Shown here: positions 12,742-23,440 of the stretch, piece by piece
How positions within the stretch are numbered: position 1 is the stretch's first letter
Layout: the number at the start of each line of letters is the position of its first letter
Source of the DNA: Brachionus manjavacas
Lineage: Eukaryota; Rotifera; Eurotatoria; Ploima; Brachionidae
Assembly: GCA_019054805.1 (NCBI GenBank)
Contig: JAHQIY010000004.1
Coordinates: forward strand, 6,510,001 to 6,574,000
Length of the DNA stretch: 64,000 nucleotides
Direction: 5' to 3'
Program-made: the position numbers and the translations under genes
The notes under the pieces: model-generated
Told to the model about the DNA's origin: nothing
The model's input: only the letters and a program-made list of their open reading frames with translations
Databases searched by the model: none

Positions 12742-13131
12742 TCACTCTTGAGATTCTTTTCCAGCAGATTCAGTTTTTTTCGGTAACAATATAGCTTGAA
12801 TATTTGGTAGGACACCACCTTGAGCTATTGTGACATTAGCTAACAATTTATTAAGTTCTTCATCGTTTCGAACGGCTAGTTGAATATGACGCGGGATTAT
12901 TCTACTCTTTTTGTTGTCTCTAGCAGCATTGCCTGCTAATTCCAATATTTCAGCGCTTAAGTATTCCAGAACAGCTGACAAATAAACAGGTGCACCTGCT
13001 CCAATACGTTCGGCATAGTGTCCTTTTCTAAGCAACCGGTGTACTCTACCAACAGGAAATTGTAAACCAGCTCTAGAAGATCGACTCTTAGCCTTGTTTC
13101 TTACTTTGCCTCCTTTTCCTCTGCCTGACAT
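12742..13131 (-). CDS. H2A: histone H2A with a C-terminal SQE (H2A.X-like) ending
   Basis: A single-exon protein of 129 residues. The histone fold is canonical: [20 protein letters not shown], the acidic-patch region [16 protein letters not shown], then [17 protein letters not shown] and [15 protein letters not shown]. The tail continues [10 protein letters not shown] and stops. Typical H2A.X proteins end SQ(E/D) plus a hydrophobic residue, with the serine phosphorylated at DNA breaks. Here the SQE is present but the final hydrophobic residue is absent. It could be the major H2A of this cluster with a functional damage mark, or a canonical H2A with a chance SQE. It is divergent from H2B across a 355-bp shared promoter. 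Confidence 0.98.
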   Translation of the reverse strand: MSGRGKGGKVRNKAKSRSSRAGLQFPVGRVHRLLRKGHYAERIGAGAPVYLSAVLEYLSAEILELAGNAARDNKKSRIIPRHIQLAVRNDEELNKLLANVTIAQGGVLPNIQAILLPKKTESAGKESQE

Positions 13132-13486
13132 ATTTTTATATGGCTAATTTTTTTTTTCAAATATAAATACAATTTCAAAAATTTGGTTTAAAGTTTATAT
13201 AAAATAAAAAGAATATCTAATTATGATAAAATTTGTCCAAAATTTCAATTAGTTGCTTTTTGTCGAATTGCAGTTGAATTTTTAATTTATTAGTTGAAAT
13301 ATTTCAATTAAATTTGAATAAAAAATTGAAATTTCAACAATCTATAATGGCGTATAAAAACTAATGATTTGTGTAGCTAAATTTTCATTTTCATTTTTAT
13401 TTTTAAATTTTAAGATATTGTTCTTAAATAAGCTAAAAAAGCGCTTTCAATTTTTGTCTAATTTTCTTTTAGTTTTAGAAAAAAAA
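13132..13486. promoter_or_regulatory. divergent H2A/H2B promoter region
   Basis: The 355 bp between the two ATGs hold a TATATAAA on the minus strand at 13194-13201, about 65 nt from the H2A start. On the plus strand TATAAAAAC lies at 13353-13361, about 130 nt before the H2B start. Between 13370 and 13486 is the H2B leader, which contains a polypyrimidine-AG (TTTTCTTTTAG) that could be a 5'-UTR splice acceptor. No CCAAT box was recognised. Confidence 0.6.
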
Positions 13487-13858
13487 ATGGGTCCAAAACC
13501 AGCCGCATCAAAGGGAGCCAAAAAGGCTGTCAAGCCTACTAAAGGCGCCAAAGGCGAAGGCAAACGCAGAAAGAAAAGGAAGGAAACCTACTCTGTCTAC
13601 ATTTATAAAGTACTGAAGCAAGTTCATCCTGACACTGGTGTTTCAAGTAAAGCCATGAGCATCATGAACTCTTTTGTGAATGACATATTTGAGAGAATAG
13701 CCAGTGAAGCATCAAAATTGTCCACACACAACGGAAGATCGACAATTTCGAGTCGTGAAATTCAGACTGCCGTACGTCTTTTACTTCCGGGTGAATTAGC
13801 CAAACACGCTGTTAGTGAAGGCACCAAAGCAGTAACTAAATACACAAGTTCAAAATAG
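13487..13858 (+). CDS. H2B: histone H2B
   Basis: A 123-residue single-exon protein. The tail is Lys/Ala/Gly-rich ([21 protein letters not shown]). It is followed by the canonical fold [41 protein letters not shown] and the C-terminal [21 protein letters not shown], including the ubiquitinated-lysine context AVTKYTSSK. The frame stays open upstream, but ATG 13487, preceded by a run of A's, gives the standard H2B N-terminus. It pairs with the divergent H2A. No histone stem-loop follows the stop. Confidence 0.98.
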   Translation: MGPKPAASKGAKKAVKPTKGAKGEGKRRKKRKETYSVYIYKVLKQVHPDTGVSSKAMSIMNSFVNDIFERIASEASKLSTHNGRSTISSREIQTAVRLLLPGELAKHAVSEGTKAVTKYTSSK

Positions 13859-15139
13859 AGGCAAATGGCCCTGTAGTTTCAATTTTTTTAAATATCAACT
13901 AGCTTTTAATTTTAAGTTTGATTAAACATGAATTTAAACTTAATATTTTTAAAATTTTAAGCACTAAAATGTTGTTAGATTACTTGGTTTATTATTTTGT
14001 GAGATATTAACTGTGATTAAATTTGTACTAAATAAATTCTCTAATTTCAAAAATTAATAATCATTTCTTTCTAAATGTAAATCATATAACATCAATATTG
14101 TTAATAACGATTTTGTTTTTCTTTTTTTGTTAATAAACTTCTAAATAAATCAATAAATATTAAAATAATAAAAATTTTTTTTACCATACATCCTTATCAA
14201 TTAAATTGGTTCTCAAACTTGGTCATTTAAAAAAAAAAAAACAATTAAGCTTGTTAAATACAAGACAAAATTTTAAAACATTCAAATTTTTGTGGATACT
14301 TAAAAAGCACACTTTTTAATAATTACTCTAGACAACGTGTCTTAAAGCATCAGTTTTTGATTTGGATAGCGAGATTTTTGCATTTAAATCTAGAATAATC
14401 CAAAAGAATTAGCTTTTAGTTTCGATTTGTTTCTCGAAATTTTATATTTCAAAGAATCAAATTTAAACAAGCTACACTAAGCTTTGATATTTCTAATGAA
14501 ATTGTAAAAAGGATAAGTTCGAAAGACTTAAATTTAACTAAAAAAAATGGGCATAAATTTATTGTTCAAATCTTTTTAATTTTTTTAATTAATTTTAAAA
14601 GGTGAAAAAAAACTAATAGAATGTAATTAATGATTTCGACTTCTAATTCATCATTACAAAAAATTCATCTTTTTTTAGCATCATTCAAATTAAAAAGAAA
14701 AAATTAATTTTATCTGTAAAAATTAATAAATGAAAATAAAATCTACTTAAAAAGATTTTTTCTAAGAATGGAAACATCAGGATTCAATCTAAAAATTTTA
14801 AAAAATAGAAATCTATAATTAAAATATTTTATCAAGTCTAAAATTGTCTGTAAATAGCATCCTGTTAAAATTAATTAAAAGTGACCAAGGAGTTTTTAAC
14901 AAAAATTTTTGGGTCCAATATTTTTGATAATTTATTGAGATTTGAAGATTTTTTTGAACATTAAGCATCGTAATTGAAAGCGAAGGGAAAGGCCGAAAAT
15001 TTCTTTGCTAAATTTAAAATAAGAAATTTTCCATAAATATAAAAAGAAAGCTTGAAAAAGGCCTTTCTTAATCTGTTTTTATAAAAAAAAAATAAATTTT
15101 AATTTTATTGAAAAACGGTTCGATTAACTTAGAGAAAAA
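13859..15139. other. A/T-rich spacer
   Basis: Carries the H2B 3' UTR and the GPX 3' flank. No coding sequence, RNA or repeat family recognised. Confidence 0.55.
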
Positions 15140-15766
15140 TTAATTATTTTTTAAAGGTAAAATTTCCGCAACTTTCTTTAAATCAGCTAAGTTTCCATTA
15201 TTTAACAAAACTTCAACAAAAGGTTCGATTTCTTTGGGAGATGCATCATGTTGAAATCGCATTACCACTTTACCATGTTTATTGATCAAAAATTTTTCAA
15301 AATTCCATCTAACATCATTTGATTTGTATGGCGTGTAAATTAAATCAGTAAAAGAGAAATATGTTTCTACCGGGGAGGGACAGCTCGATTTTAAAAATTT
15401 GAATAAATCAATTTCATTTTCGCCATTTACTTCACATTTTTCAAAGAGCTGGAAATTTGGCTTGAAATCGTTACCAGGCCGGACATATCTCAAACTATTT
15501 ATTATTTCTTTTCCTGATTCCCCTGGCTCTTGCTTAGTTAAAAAATAATTAACTAAAAAAAAGATCAATTTAAAATTTACATGACCAAATTGATTACATG
15601 GAAATGCAAGCACATGAAATCCGTATTTATTAAATTTTGATTGCAGTTCATTTAAACTGTGATACTGAAGAGTATAGGTACAAAAAGATGCCACATTAAC
15701 CACCAATAAAACCTCATTTCTGTATCTGTCAAAATTAATATGATTCATTTTGAATATGTCAAAAGC
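15140..15766 (-). CDS. glutathione peroxidase, cysteine type (GPX3/5/6-like), 5' end unresolved
   Basis: Exons 15766-15581 and 15532-15140 are separated by a 48-bp GT/AG intron. The intron is a multiple of three and has no stop, so an uninterrupted frame reads through it; removing it restores FPCNQFGHQEPGESG, the family motif. The catalytic residue in NVASFCTYTLQY is Cys (TGT), in the place of selenocysteine. Gln (CNQFG) and Trp (VRWNFEKFLI) of the catalytic tetrad are present. YVRPGNDFKPNFQLFEKCEVNG resembles secreted or plasma GPX types. An AG acceptor precedes GCT TTT GAC at 15766, so the true start is probably in an upstream exon; a candidate is 15981-15934 (MNQKVSQTNCESKSIL), with a weak donor. 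ATG 15748 is the fallback start. The role is reduction of hydroperoxides. No signal peptide is seen in the resolved part. Confidence 0.85.
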   Translation of the reverse strand, partial: AFDIFKMNHINFDRYRNEVLLVVNVASFCTYTLQYHSLNELQSKFNKYGFHVLAFPCNQFGHVNFKLIFFLVNYFLTKQEPGESGKEIINSLRYVRPGNDFKPNFQLFEKCEVNGENEIDLFKFLKSSCPSPVETYFSFTDLIYTPYKSNDVRWNFEKFLINKHGKVVMRFQHDASPKEIEPFVEVLLNNGNLADLKKVAEILPLKNN

Positions 15767-16464
15767 CTTATAGTTGTAAATATTGTCGTTGTTTTCAAAA
15801 AAATATTTTTTTTTCGGAAATTTCCATCGTGGGTACTGGTTAGATCTGATATTTTGCTTTTCGTCTTTGACAGCTTCATAAAAAAGAAAGAAAATGAATC
15901 AATAAAATATGACGGTAAATAAATAAATTCAACCAAAATACTTTTAGATTCACAATTCGTTTGAGAAACTTTTTGGTTCATTTTTAAAAAATTTCTAACT
16001 TGAATTTAATTTGAGAAGGTTTTTTTTTTGAATTTTAATTAGAAAAAATGGTATCTAGGATTTGATTTGATTTGATTTTTAGTCATGGTTTTTTTTTTTA
16101 AATAAAAGTGATCTTGGTTTTAATCTCAATTGATTTAAAAATCAAATTAATTGAATATTACTTCAAAATTTTTTTTTTTCAATTTATCAATTTTGAATTT
16201 AAATTTAAATTTTAAAATTAGAATATTTTTGATTTTAAACTTGATTCAAAAAATTTTTTTTGTAACCTTAATTTTTATATTGAAAACCCAAAAAAAAAAG
16301 AAACGGTGAATGGAAGCTAAATTTGCATTAGAATTGTTAATGCTTAACTTTGAAATATATTTAATTTTATTTCTTATCAAATTGAAATCATAATTAAGCT
16401 AAAAAATTTAAAAGAAAAACTTAATTCATTATTGAAAAAATTGATAATTATAAAATTGCGGTGA
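15767..16464. promoter_or_regulatory. spacer between divergent GPX and exd3 genes
   Basis: About 700 bp of A/T-rich sequence that must hold the GPX first exon and promoter (minus) and the exd3 promoter (plus). No individual element is convincing. Confidence 0.4.
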
Positions 16465-19400
16465 ATGGACAGATATAATTTTTCGGAAAACGAATACAGT
16501 GACGAAGATGAAGAATTTTACTTTTTCGACTCGATCAAACCCCAAGAGCAGGACGATAGTGAAGAAAAAAAACAAAAAGAAAGTAAGGTTTTTTAATTAA
16601 AAAAAAACAAAAAAAGCAAATTATTAAAATATCGCTTAGTCGAAGCTCGAATGGTAAGCAGCATTACAACCAGATTTACCGATTTGAAGTAAGTTAGATT
16701 CACAAATACTCAAGTTCTCAAATAGGCAGCATTTTTTTTCACCTAAATTCTAGACCTATTTGAAAACAGAAGTTTTTGAGAAATTTTAAATTTAAATATT
16801 AGCCAAAATATGCAAGGGTTTAAATAGAATTTTTTTTATCAATAGGTCCGAAAATTGAGACCAATTTATTTAGAGTTTATAAAACGTCTAGCATGAAGAG
16901 TAAATGATAAATAACTGATATATATCTTAATATAAACAATTTATGTAAAATAATAAAAATTAATTGAAATTGGCATCAAATTTTGATAAGAAAATAGTTT
17001 ATTTAAAAATTTTATTTAAGTGACTTTAACATGATTAAAGTGGATGAATGTGAGCTAAATAAACAATATCTAAAAGAATATTTGCAGAGTTTATTTAATT
17101 TAACGTTAAAACTGAAGAAAAACCGAAACACCGGAGACTCAGTTGATTCCGTGAATACACACAAAGAAGATGGATCGATTCTGGACAAAACTAATAAAGA
17201 AAAAGCCGAAAATCGGCATTTTAAAAAATTACAAGAGGCTATATTTAAAAAAATTGAATCAAGTTTATTTAAGGAATACTCAAAAAGTTCAAATCCTTTT
17301 TATCTAAATTTATTCTTTATTGAAAATTCAAATGATTTTAAATCGAATAAATTTACATCAGTGGCTTGTTTGATCGCCAAAGCTTTTGATAAATGGGTTT
17401 CCCAAGAAGAAAATCATGACTTTGTAAAAAAATTTCATATCACGCCGGACATCAAAATTGATGCATTCTCTGTGGCAACTAGACATAATCTTCTATTACT
17501 CGACTGGATAGCTAGAGCTTATCAATTAAACAAAAATAATGAATTCATTATACCGTATTTAAAGTTCAAAACAAATAATTTTGACTTCAAGGACAAAGCT
17601 ATTATTATAAGTACTTTGCACTTGCATGACCATTTTAGCTGTGAAGAAGCAAGTTTTTTAATTTCAATTAATTTTAAAAATTTAATTATTTTTTTTTTAG
17701 ATTGTATTACCACTGCTGTTTCAAGACAAACTCAATATTATTGATAAATATCTAAACAAATCTTCTAAGCAACAACAATCATTTGTGAAACTTTTGGATC
17801 AAATGTGTGACAAAAATTCATCGATATCATCGTTTTTATAGTAAATTTTTTCTTTTTTAAGAATTTTTGAACTCATCTTTTCAGGCTTATTTATTTGAAA
17901 AATAATTTAATTATTTCTCTTTTTATCCCTCTTGTTTGTAAAGAAAATTTTATTACGGTACTGATTTGTTACAATCAGTATACAAGAATTTACGCGAATT
18001 TATCAAAATTTAGGTAAATTTATTAGAATTCCAAAATTCTGAAATATATTGAATATAATTTTTGACCAACTCTGTTAAAAAATTAACGTTGAGGACTGGC
18101 TAGGACCTTGAGGATTCATAGATTAAGCTCTAAACTTATTTTATAAATCAATTCAGGTTTTCGGTACCGTCGTCTTAGACCATCTCCAATCTTAACAGAT
18201 TGTCAGAAAAATCTTGATTACTGTAGTGTTTTAAATCTAGAAACTGTACTTTTGAAAATTATTTGTTTTTTTTTTAAAAACAATGTGTCTTTCATAGAGA
18301 CCAATTTATCATCTTAAGGATATTATCCAAACTATCTAAGGATACTTTGAGGGTGACCGTATCCGTCAAAATATCCAAATGCTCTTTCTAGTACTTCTAA
18401 ATATGATGGAAAACTAAAAATTTGGACTGGTATCTTTCATAAATGGAAATTTAAGATTAAATCTCCCCCTTTAGTCTCCAGATTTAAATCCGATTGAATT
18501 TTTATGGAACGAGATAAAACAGTTTGTAAGAAAAAAGATGGTGCATACTGTAGATGATGCGGTTTTGGTAATAAGAGAGTGAAAAATGAAAAATGTAGTA
18601 AATATTTTATTCATCAGATAAAAGTTGAAATTCAATTTGATGTTTTTGCCTCTTTAAAACTAAACTTTGATACATTAGGCAACTAAAATTGTAATTGAGA
18701 AAAATGAAGACTCGTCAGATCATTAAAATTAATTCGATCACTAAAATCATTTTATTTTAAACTTTTATTCGATGAATAAAAATTTTAAAAATTTTGATAA
18801 ATTTTCTGTTTTTCACTTTTGCCACTTTTCGTTAATTTACCAGAGTTCCAGTCATTTACCAGAAAATCATCGTAACAAATCAGTACTGTAAATATTTTAC
18901 AATTAAAAAGCAAACAATTTTAATCATAAAGCAGTGCTTAAAGATGTTTTAAATCCAGCTGTTAAATTGGTATCATGATTTAGAATTTTATCTTAATTTG
19001 GCTCTTTTATTCTTAATTATCTATTGAAAAAATAGATAAATAAAAATGCTAAGAGTGAATAGAATCTTTTTTTTCCTCTAACTTTAATGATTTAAAAATA
19101 TTAATTTTTGCAAAGATTTTTTTAAAGATGAATTTTAAAAAAATTTTAAAAAAATGTTAGTTTTCTTCATCATCTTTTTTCAAGCATGATTATTTCGAAT
19201 AATAGCGGATACAAATAAATAAATAAATGTTTCTCATGAGGCAATCAATTTTAATATTTAAAAGACAGATAATGGAAATTTTTTAATTTCATTGAATCAG
19301 TTTCTATTGATGAGATAAATTTTTATTTTGATGTTGGTGATTATTAGTTAAATTTAAATATTATCAAAATTATTTTAAATTATTTTTTATGTTTCTTAAT

Positions 19401-22226
19401 TTAAGTTTTGACTCTTCTGAAATTTAAGAATTATTAAGAATTTCTTCAATAATCAAGAATATTGAGGTTTTTAAAAAATTGATAATTTGATATTTTAATT
19501 GTAATTTTAATCAAAATTAAAGCCTAAATCAAGAATAAAAGTAAAAGAGTTAATTTGATGAATATTTTTGAAAGCAACATTAGAAGCAGCCCTTATCGTA
19601 TTTATCAGCTTAAAAACAGTTTATTTTTTTTTTAATTTTTAATAAAATTAGCTTAAGTTTTATTATATTTTTTTTGAAGCATGTACCCCATAAAGGATGT
19701 AAAAATAGACAAATTAAATCGTAAAAATTTATCAAAATTAGCAATTCGGATGATAAAAATGTATTCAATCGATCCAGCTTTCTGTCCAAATATTACCAAT
19801 CAGAAATTTTTCAAGAATTTGAGGTATCTAATGTATAGACGCTATATAGATAAATCAATTTCTTATGATCCATGGCAAGATCTCATATCGGAATGTTTAG
19901 AGCAGGCTGACTATTTAATTGAAGGCTTTTTCAGTATGCTTAACGATCACATGGACTTTAAAGAAATGGATTTTTGGATCAAAAAACTAAATTTAGATCC
20001 GGAAAAGTTACCAGACTATGTACATTTCATTTTTATTTTTCAAAATTTTTACGACTTTTTTTATCTAGATTCAGTCTTCACTAAAAGATTATAAAAAAAA
20101 AGATCAAACAGAGGATTCTTGTATTGATGACAATATTATTTCAAATCAATTTTATCAATTGAAGCTAGATGAGTCTAATATCAAGCTAATAAACACAATT
20201 AAAGATTTTCATGATTTTTTAATTGAAATTGAATTACTGAGTCAAGAAAAAGAGTTTTTGTTTGTTGGAGTTGACACTGAGTGGAAGCCAACATGTGTAA
20301 TGGGCATAAATATCGAAGAGTCTAAAAAAGTAGCCTTGCTCCAAATAGCCACTAATGAACGCATTTATTTGATTGACTTATGTGCTCTGTCAGATACTTT
20401 TGATGAAATTGACTCACATCTAATGGCACATAAGTTTTTAAATAATAAAAAAATTATTAAATTGGGTTACGGATTTACCCATGACATAAAAATGCTATCT
20501 CATTCATTTATAAATATGCACGATTTAGAAAATTTTCGATCCACTGTCATTGATTTGGCTTTCGTTGCCGATCAAGTAATAATAATTTTTTGAATTTAGA
20601 AAAAAAATTTATTCTATTTTTTTTAAACTTAGCTGAAAAAAATGAATTTACCACTCTTTTCTAAAGTAGTAATAGAGGAAACTGATGAAAAAATTACAAA
20701 TGAAAAAGGTTTAAGTGAATTGGTAAAAGTTTGTCTTGGAAAACCTCTGAATAAAGCAGAACAAATTTCAAATTGGGAAAAAAGACCGCTAAGAAAATCA
20801 CAAATACAATATGCAGGTATAGTACGATCACTTCGGATTTATTCAAATCAACCATTTTTTTGTTTAAAGCTCTAGATGCATTTTGTTTAATTGAGATATT
20901 TGATTTTCTCAACGAGAGAACTAGAGAAATGAATATTGAGTTTGATTTTTTAAAATGTATAGGTAAAAAGTATAAACACGGAGGTTCTACAACAAAATTA
21001 GAAAAATCTGAAAAAAAAAATCATGCCCCTCAGCAATCAAAAATTGTAATTTTGCTGATTAACAATTTACAATTTCTTAAATTCTTTAAAGGAACCATCA
21101 AATTATGTAATCAATGAACATAAAATCGGAGTTAAGGATATTAAATTCATATGTGACAACATGTTGGGGGGTCTTGGCAGGGAATTGAGACGACTTGGCA
21201 TAGACACAGATATTTTAAAAAATGAATCAGATCATTCAGAGGTAGCAAAAGTAATACTTCTGTAAAAGTCTTTATTTTTTTTTCAAAAATTTTAATTTTT
21301 TTATAGATTTCTAGGCGAGAAAACCGCTATGCTATTAGTTCTGGTCTTCCCTTTAATATTGTAATAAATCTAAAAATACATTTTTAACTTAATTTAGTCT
21401 TTGTTATTTTTTAGATCCGTAATCAATTACCAGAAGGTAAATGTATACATGCAATTAACAAAAGTGCCAAAGAGCAAGCGGCGCACATTCTTAATATATT
21501 CAACATAGAGGTCAAAGTGCAAGATTTTTTCAGTCGATGTTTCGTAAAAAAATCCTTTGAATTTTTATTGCATCCTTAAGAAAAAAATTTTAAAATTATA
21601 TTTTCAAAAAAAATTATTACCTAACCAAGGCTCTAATTTTAGTCAATTTGAAAAAAAAAAAATTAAAGTTTGGTTCCAGTATTTTAATTTTAATTAGGAA
21701 ACAGTTTAAAAAAATGACAAATTGAAATTAGTGCTTTTGAATAAATTAACTTTATCTAATTTTTATCTTAAAAGCTCAGCATACAATACTTAAAATTTTT
21801 AAAAGGGTGGATATTTTTTTTAAAATTAATTTTATATTTTTTATAGCGTTGTAATGCAGGCTCTTTTACAATATTGAACAGGGAGCAAATTAAAGCATTA
21901 TGGCTCTTGGAAAAGTCTAAACAGAATTCCGAAAAAATTTTTGATAGCCAGTACGATTATCTCAATGATCAGGATTTACTAAGTAAAGTCGACATTGAAA
22001 ATTTTAGTCTACAAACTCCAGCTAGGCCAAATATTGACCTTAATCAGCTTTTTGAGAGTACAATTAAAGTTATGGACACATATTATATATGTGATGGATG
22101 TGGCCAGATTTACTGGGTACAAAAAAATTAATATTTTTCTAAATTTTTAAATCAATGTTTTAATTGAAGGAAGGACCACATTGGCAAAACATAAAATCAA
22201 GATTTGCATATGTTTCCAATAAATAA
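16465..22226 (+). CDS. exd3: exonuclease Mut-7 / EXD3 homologue (13 exons): DEDDy exonuclease plus Mut7-C domain
   Basis: Exons are 16465-16582, 16640-16688, 17021-17648, 17701-17840, 19680-20019, 20069-20575, 20633-20816, 20870-21045, 21092-21250, 21307-21360, 21415-21543, 21847-22116 and 22170-22226. Phases agree throughout and give 936 residues, close to C. elegans MUT-7 and vertebrate EXD3. After an acidic N-terminus and an all-helical region comes the 3'-5' exonuclease domain (about 470-690). Its DEDDy residues are D494 and E496 (GVDTEWKP), D564 (GFTHDIKML) and Y654/D658 (QYAGALDAF). Mut7-C (about 720-936) has FICDNMLGGLGRELRRLGIDT, SRRENRYAISSGLP, a CFRCN motif, and CDGCGQIYW followed by EGPHW. 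MUT-7 acts in small-RNA silencing of transposons in nematodes; EXD3 function elsewhere is poorly known. Intron 3 appears to be GC-AG. Intron 4 (1.84 kb) carries a Tc1/mariner relic. Confidence 0.9.
17956..18888 (+). mobile_element. Tc1/mariner transposon relic in exd3 intron 4
   Basis: Inverted ends CGGTACTGATTTGTTAC (from 17956) and its near-perfect complement (to 18888, reading CAGTACTGATTTGTTAC inwards) are each bordered by a TA dinucleotide (17954-17955 and 18889-18890), the expected target duplication. Inside, about 18475-18580, is a readable transposase end with SPDLNPIEFLWNEIKQFV, which holds the third catalytic acidic residue of Tc1-type DDE enzymes, followed by stops. At 933 bp it is shorter than an autonomous element, and the N-terminal half is not recognisable. 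It lies in the host gene's orientation. Confidence 0.88.
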
Positions 22227-22275
22227 TTTTTTTTATACTGAATTGTTTTGAGTTCATAAATAAAATTTTAAGCCA

Positions 22276-22868
22276 TTCAATGTTGTTTATTTTATTTTTA
22301 TTGTTTATTTTATTTATTTAAAATATAACTTAGAGGGAATAGTTCCTCTTGGCAGCTCCGTGCCTTCTTTTCAGCCAGCCTGTTAGAAATATTTTTGTAA
22401 TTTATGATAACAGCTTACCAGAAACTGTTCTGAATTTTTGTTGTGATTCATTAGGTCTATTAGAGAGGTAATCGTGGATTTCTTTTGCGATTAATTCATG
22501 TTGAGCTCTCGTTTTCATAAATTTAATGAATAGGTGGTTTGATCTGTCTTCTTTTTTATCAATTTTAAGTACTCTATGCATAGTATCAATACTTGTTCTA
22601 AGAGGAAAAAATTTTATGATTCTCAGAATCCTGTTTTGCATTTTTTGTAGTTTAAGCTTTATTTTTTCTGTTCCCGAATTTAAAATAATGAAACAATAGT
22701 CAAACAACGAGCGGATTAGAGTTTTATAGAGGGTTAAATTGATCCTTAGGGATGAACTCCATTTAAAGCTTTTAATTTTTCGAATTAGATTCATTTTTGA
22801 GGTCTGTTTCTTTATGACGTCTTGTAGATGTGCTGTGTAGGCAAGTTTTGGATCCAGTTTGATGTTTT
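22276..22868 (-). mobile_element. 5'-truncated LINE fragment (RT C-terminus and 3' tail)
   Basis: Read on the minus strand from about 22868, the C-terminal thumb region of a CR1/Jockey-like polymerase is open to a stop at 22402: LDPKLAYTAHLQ, then SLRINLTLYKTLIRSLFDYC, and LKLQKMQNRILRIIKFFPLR. A short 3' UTR follows with GGCTGAAAAGAAGG, a hairpin (AGAGG..AA-TAG-TT..CCTCT; 22332-22349) and an A/T tail of TAAA units. Everything upstream of the thumb is missing, as in ordinary 5' truncation. It starts about 50 bp after the exd3 stop, so it may contribute to that gene's 3' UTR in antisense. Confidence 0.85.
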
Positions 22869-23440
22869 TTTAATTTTTATTAAGTTAAAGAGTATTTTTG
22901 GTTAATGTGATTTATTTGTACAAAGAAATATATTAGTCCTTAAATATTTGGGATTAATTTTTAAACAATTTATATGCTGATAAGCAAAAAAAATAATAAA
23001 GCCACATTATGAATACAAAAATTTTACAAAATATAAAAAAAATAGATCATGTTTAGTTTCAGAAATTAAAAACGAAAAAGAAATTAAAAACAAATATTCG
23101 GTTTGAAATATTTTCATATCCAGCAAACCATAGTCGCTCTCATACGAACCAACGAACTAAAAAATGCATATCAATTTTATGGTTGTGGAAATTGTAAAAA
23201 TTTGAAAAATCTTAAAAAAAAATAAATTTATGTGTATGAGTTGTGATTTCCAGTTTCTTAGTAATTTTCCATATTTACAAATCAGCGCTTTAATAAGATT
23301 AAAATATTTTATAGGTGATTTTTATCATTTAAATAAAGTAAAGTGAGTTTTTCACGTTCAAATGTTTTTTCAAAACTAACAACATCCTTAATTAAGAATT
23401 AGATTAAAAATAAAAAAATTTTTTTCTCGAAAAATTCAAC
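22869..23440. other. spacer / BNIP3-gene 3' region
   Basis: A/T-rich sequence downstream of the last supported coding exon of the BNIP3 homologue. An additional very short terminal exon (after AG at about 23210 or 23160) is possible but not supported. Confidence 0.4.

Noticed and set aside
13364..13486. In-frame N-terminal extension of H2B
   Set aside because: It starts from a hydrophobic, low-complexity leader translation; the ATG at 13487 gives the exact canonical H2B start and a TATA box lies just upstream at 13353.
15640..15700. Selenocysteine in the glutathione peroxidase
   Set aside because: The active-site codon is TGT (Cys); there is no in-frame TGA, so no SECIS element is needed.
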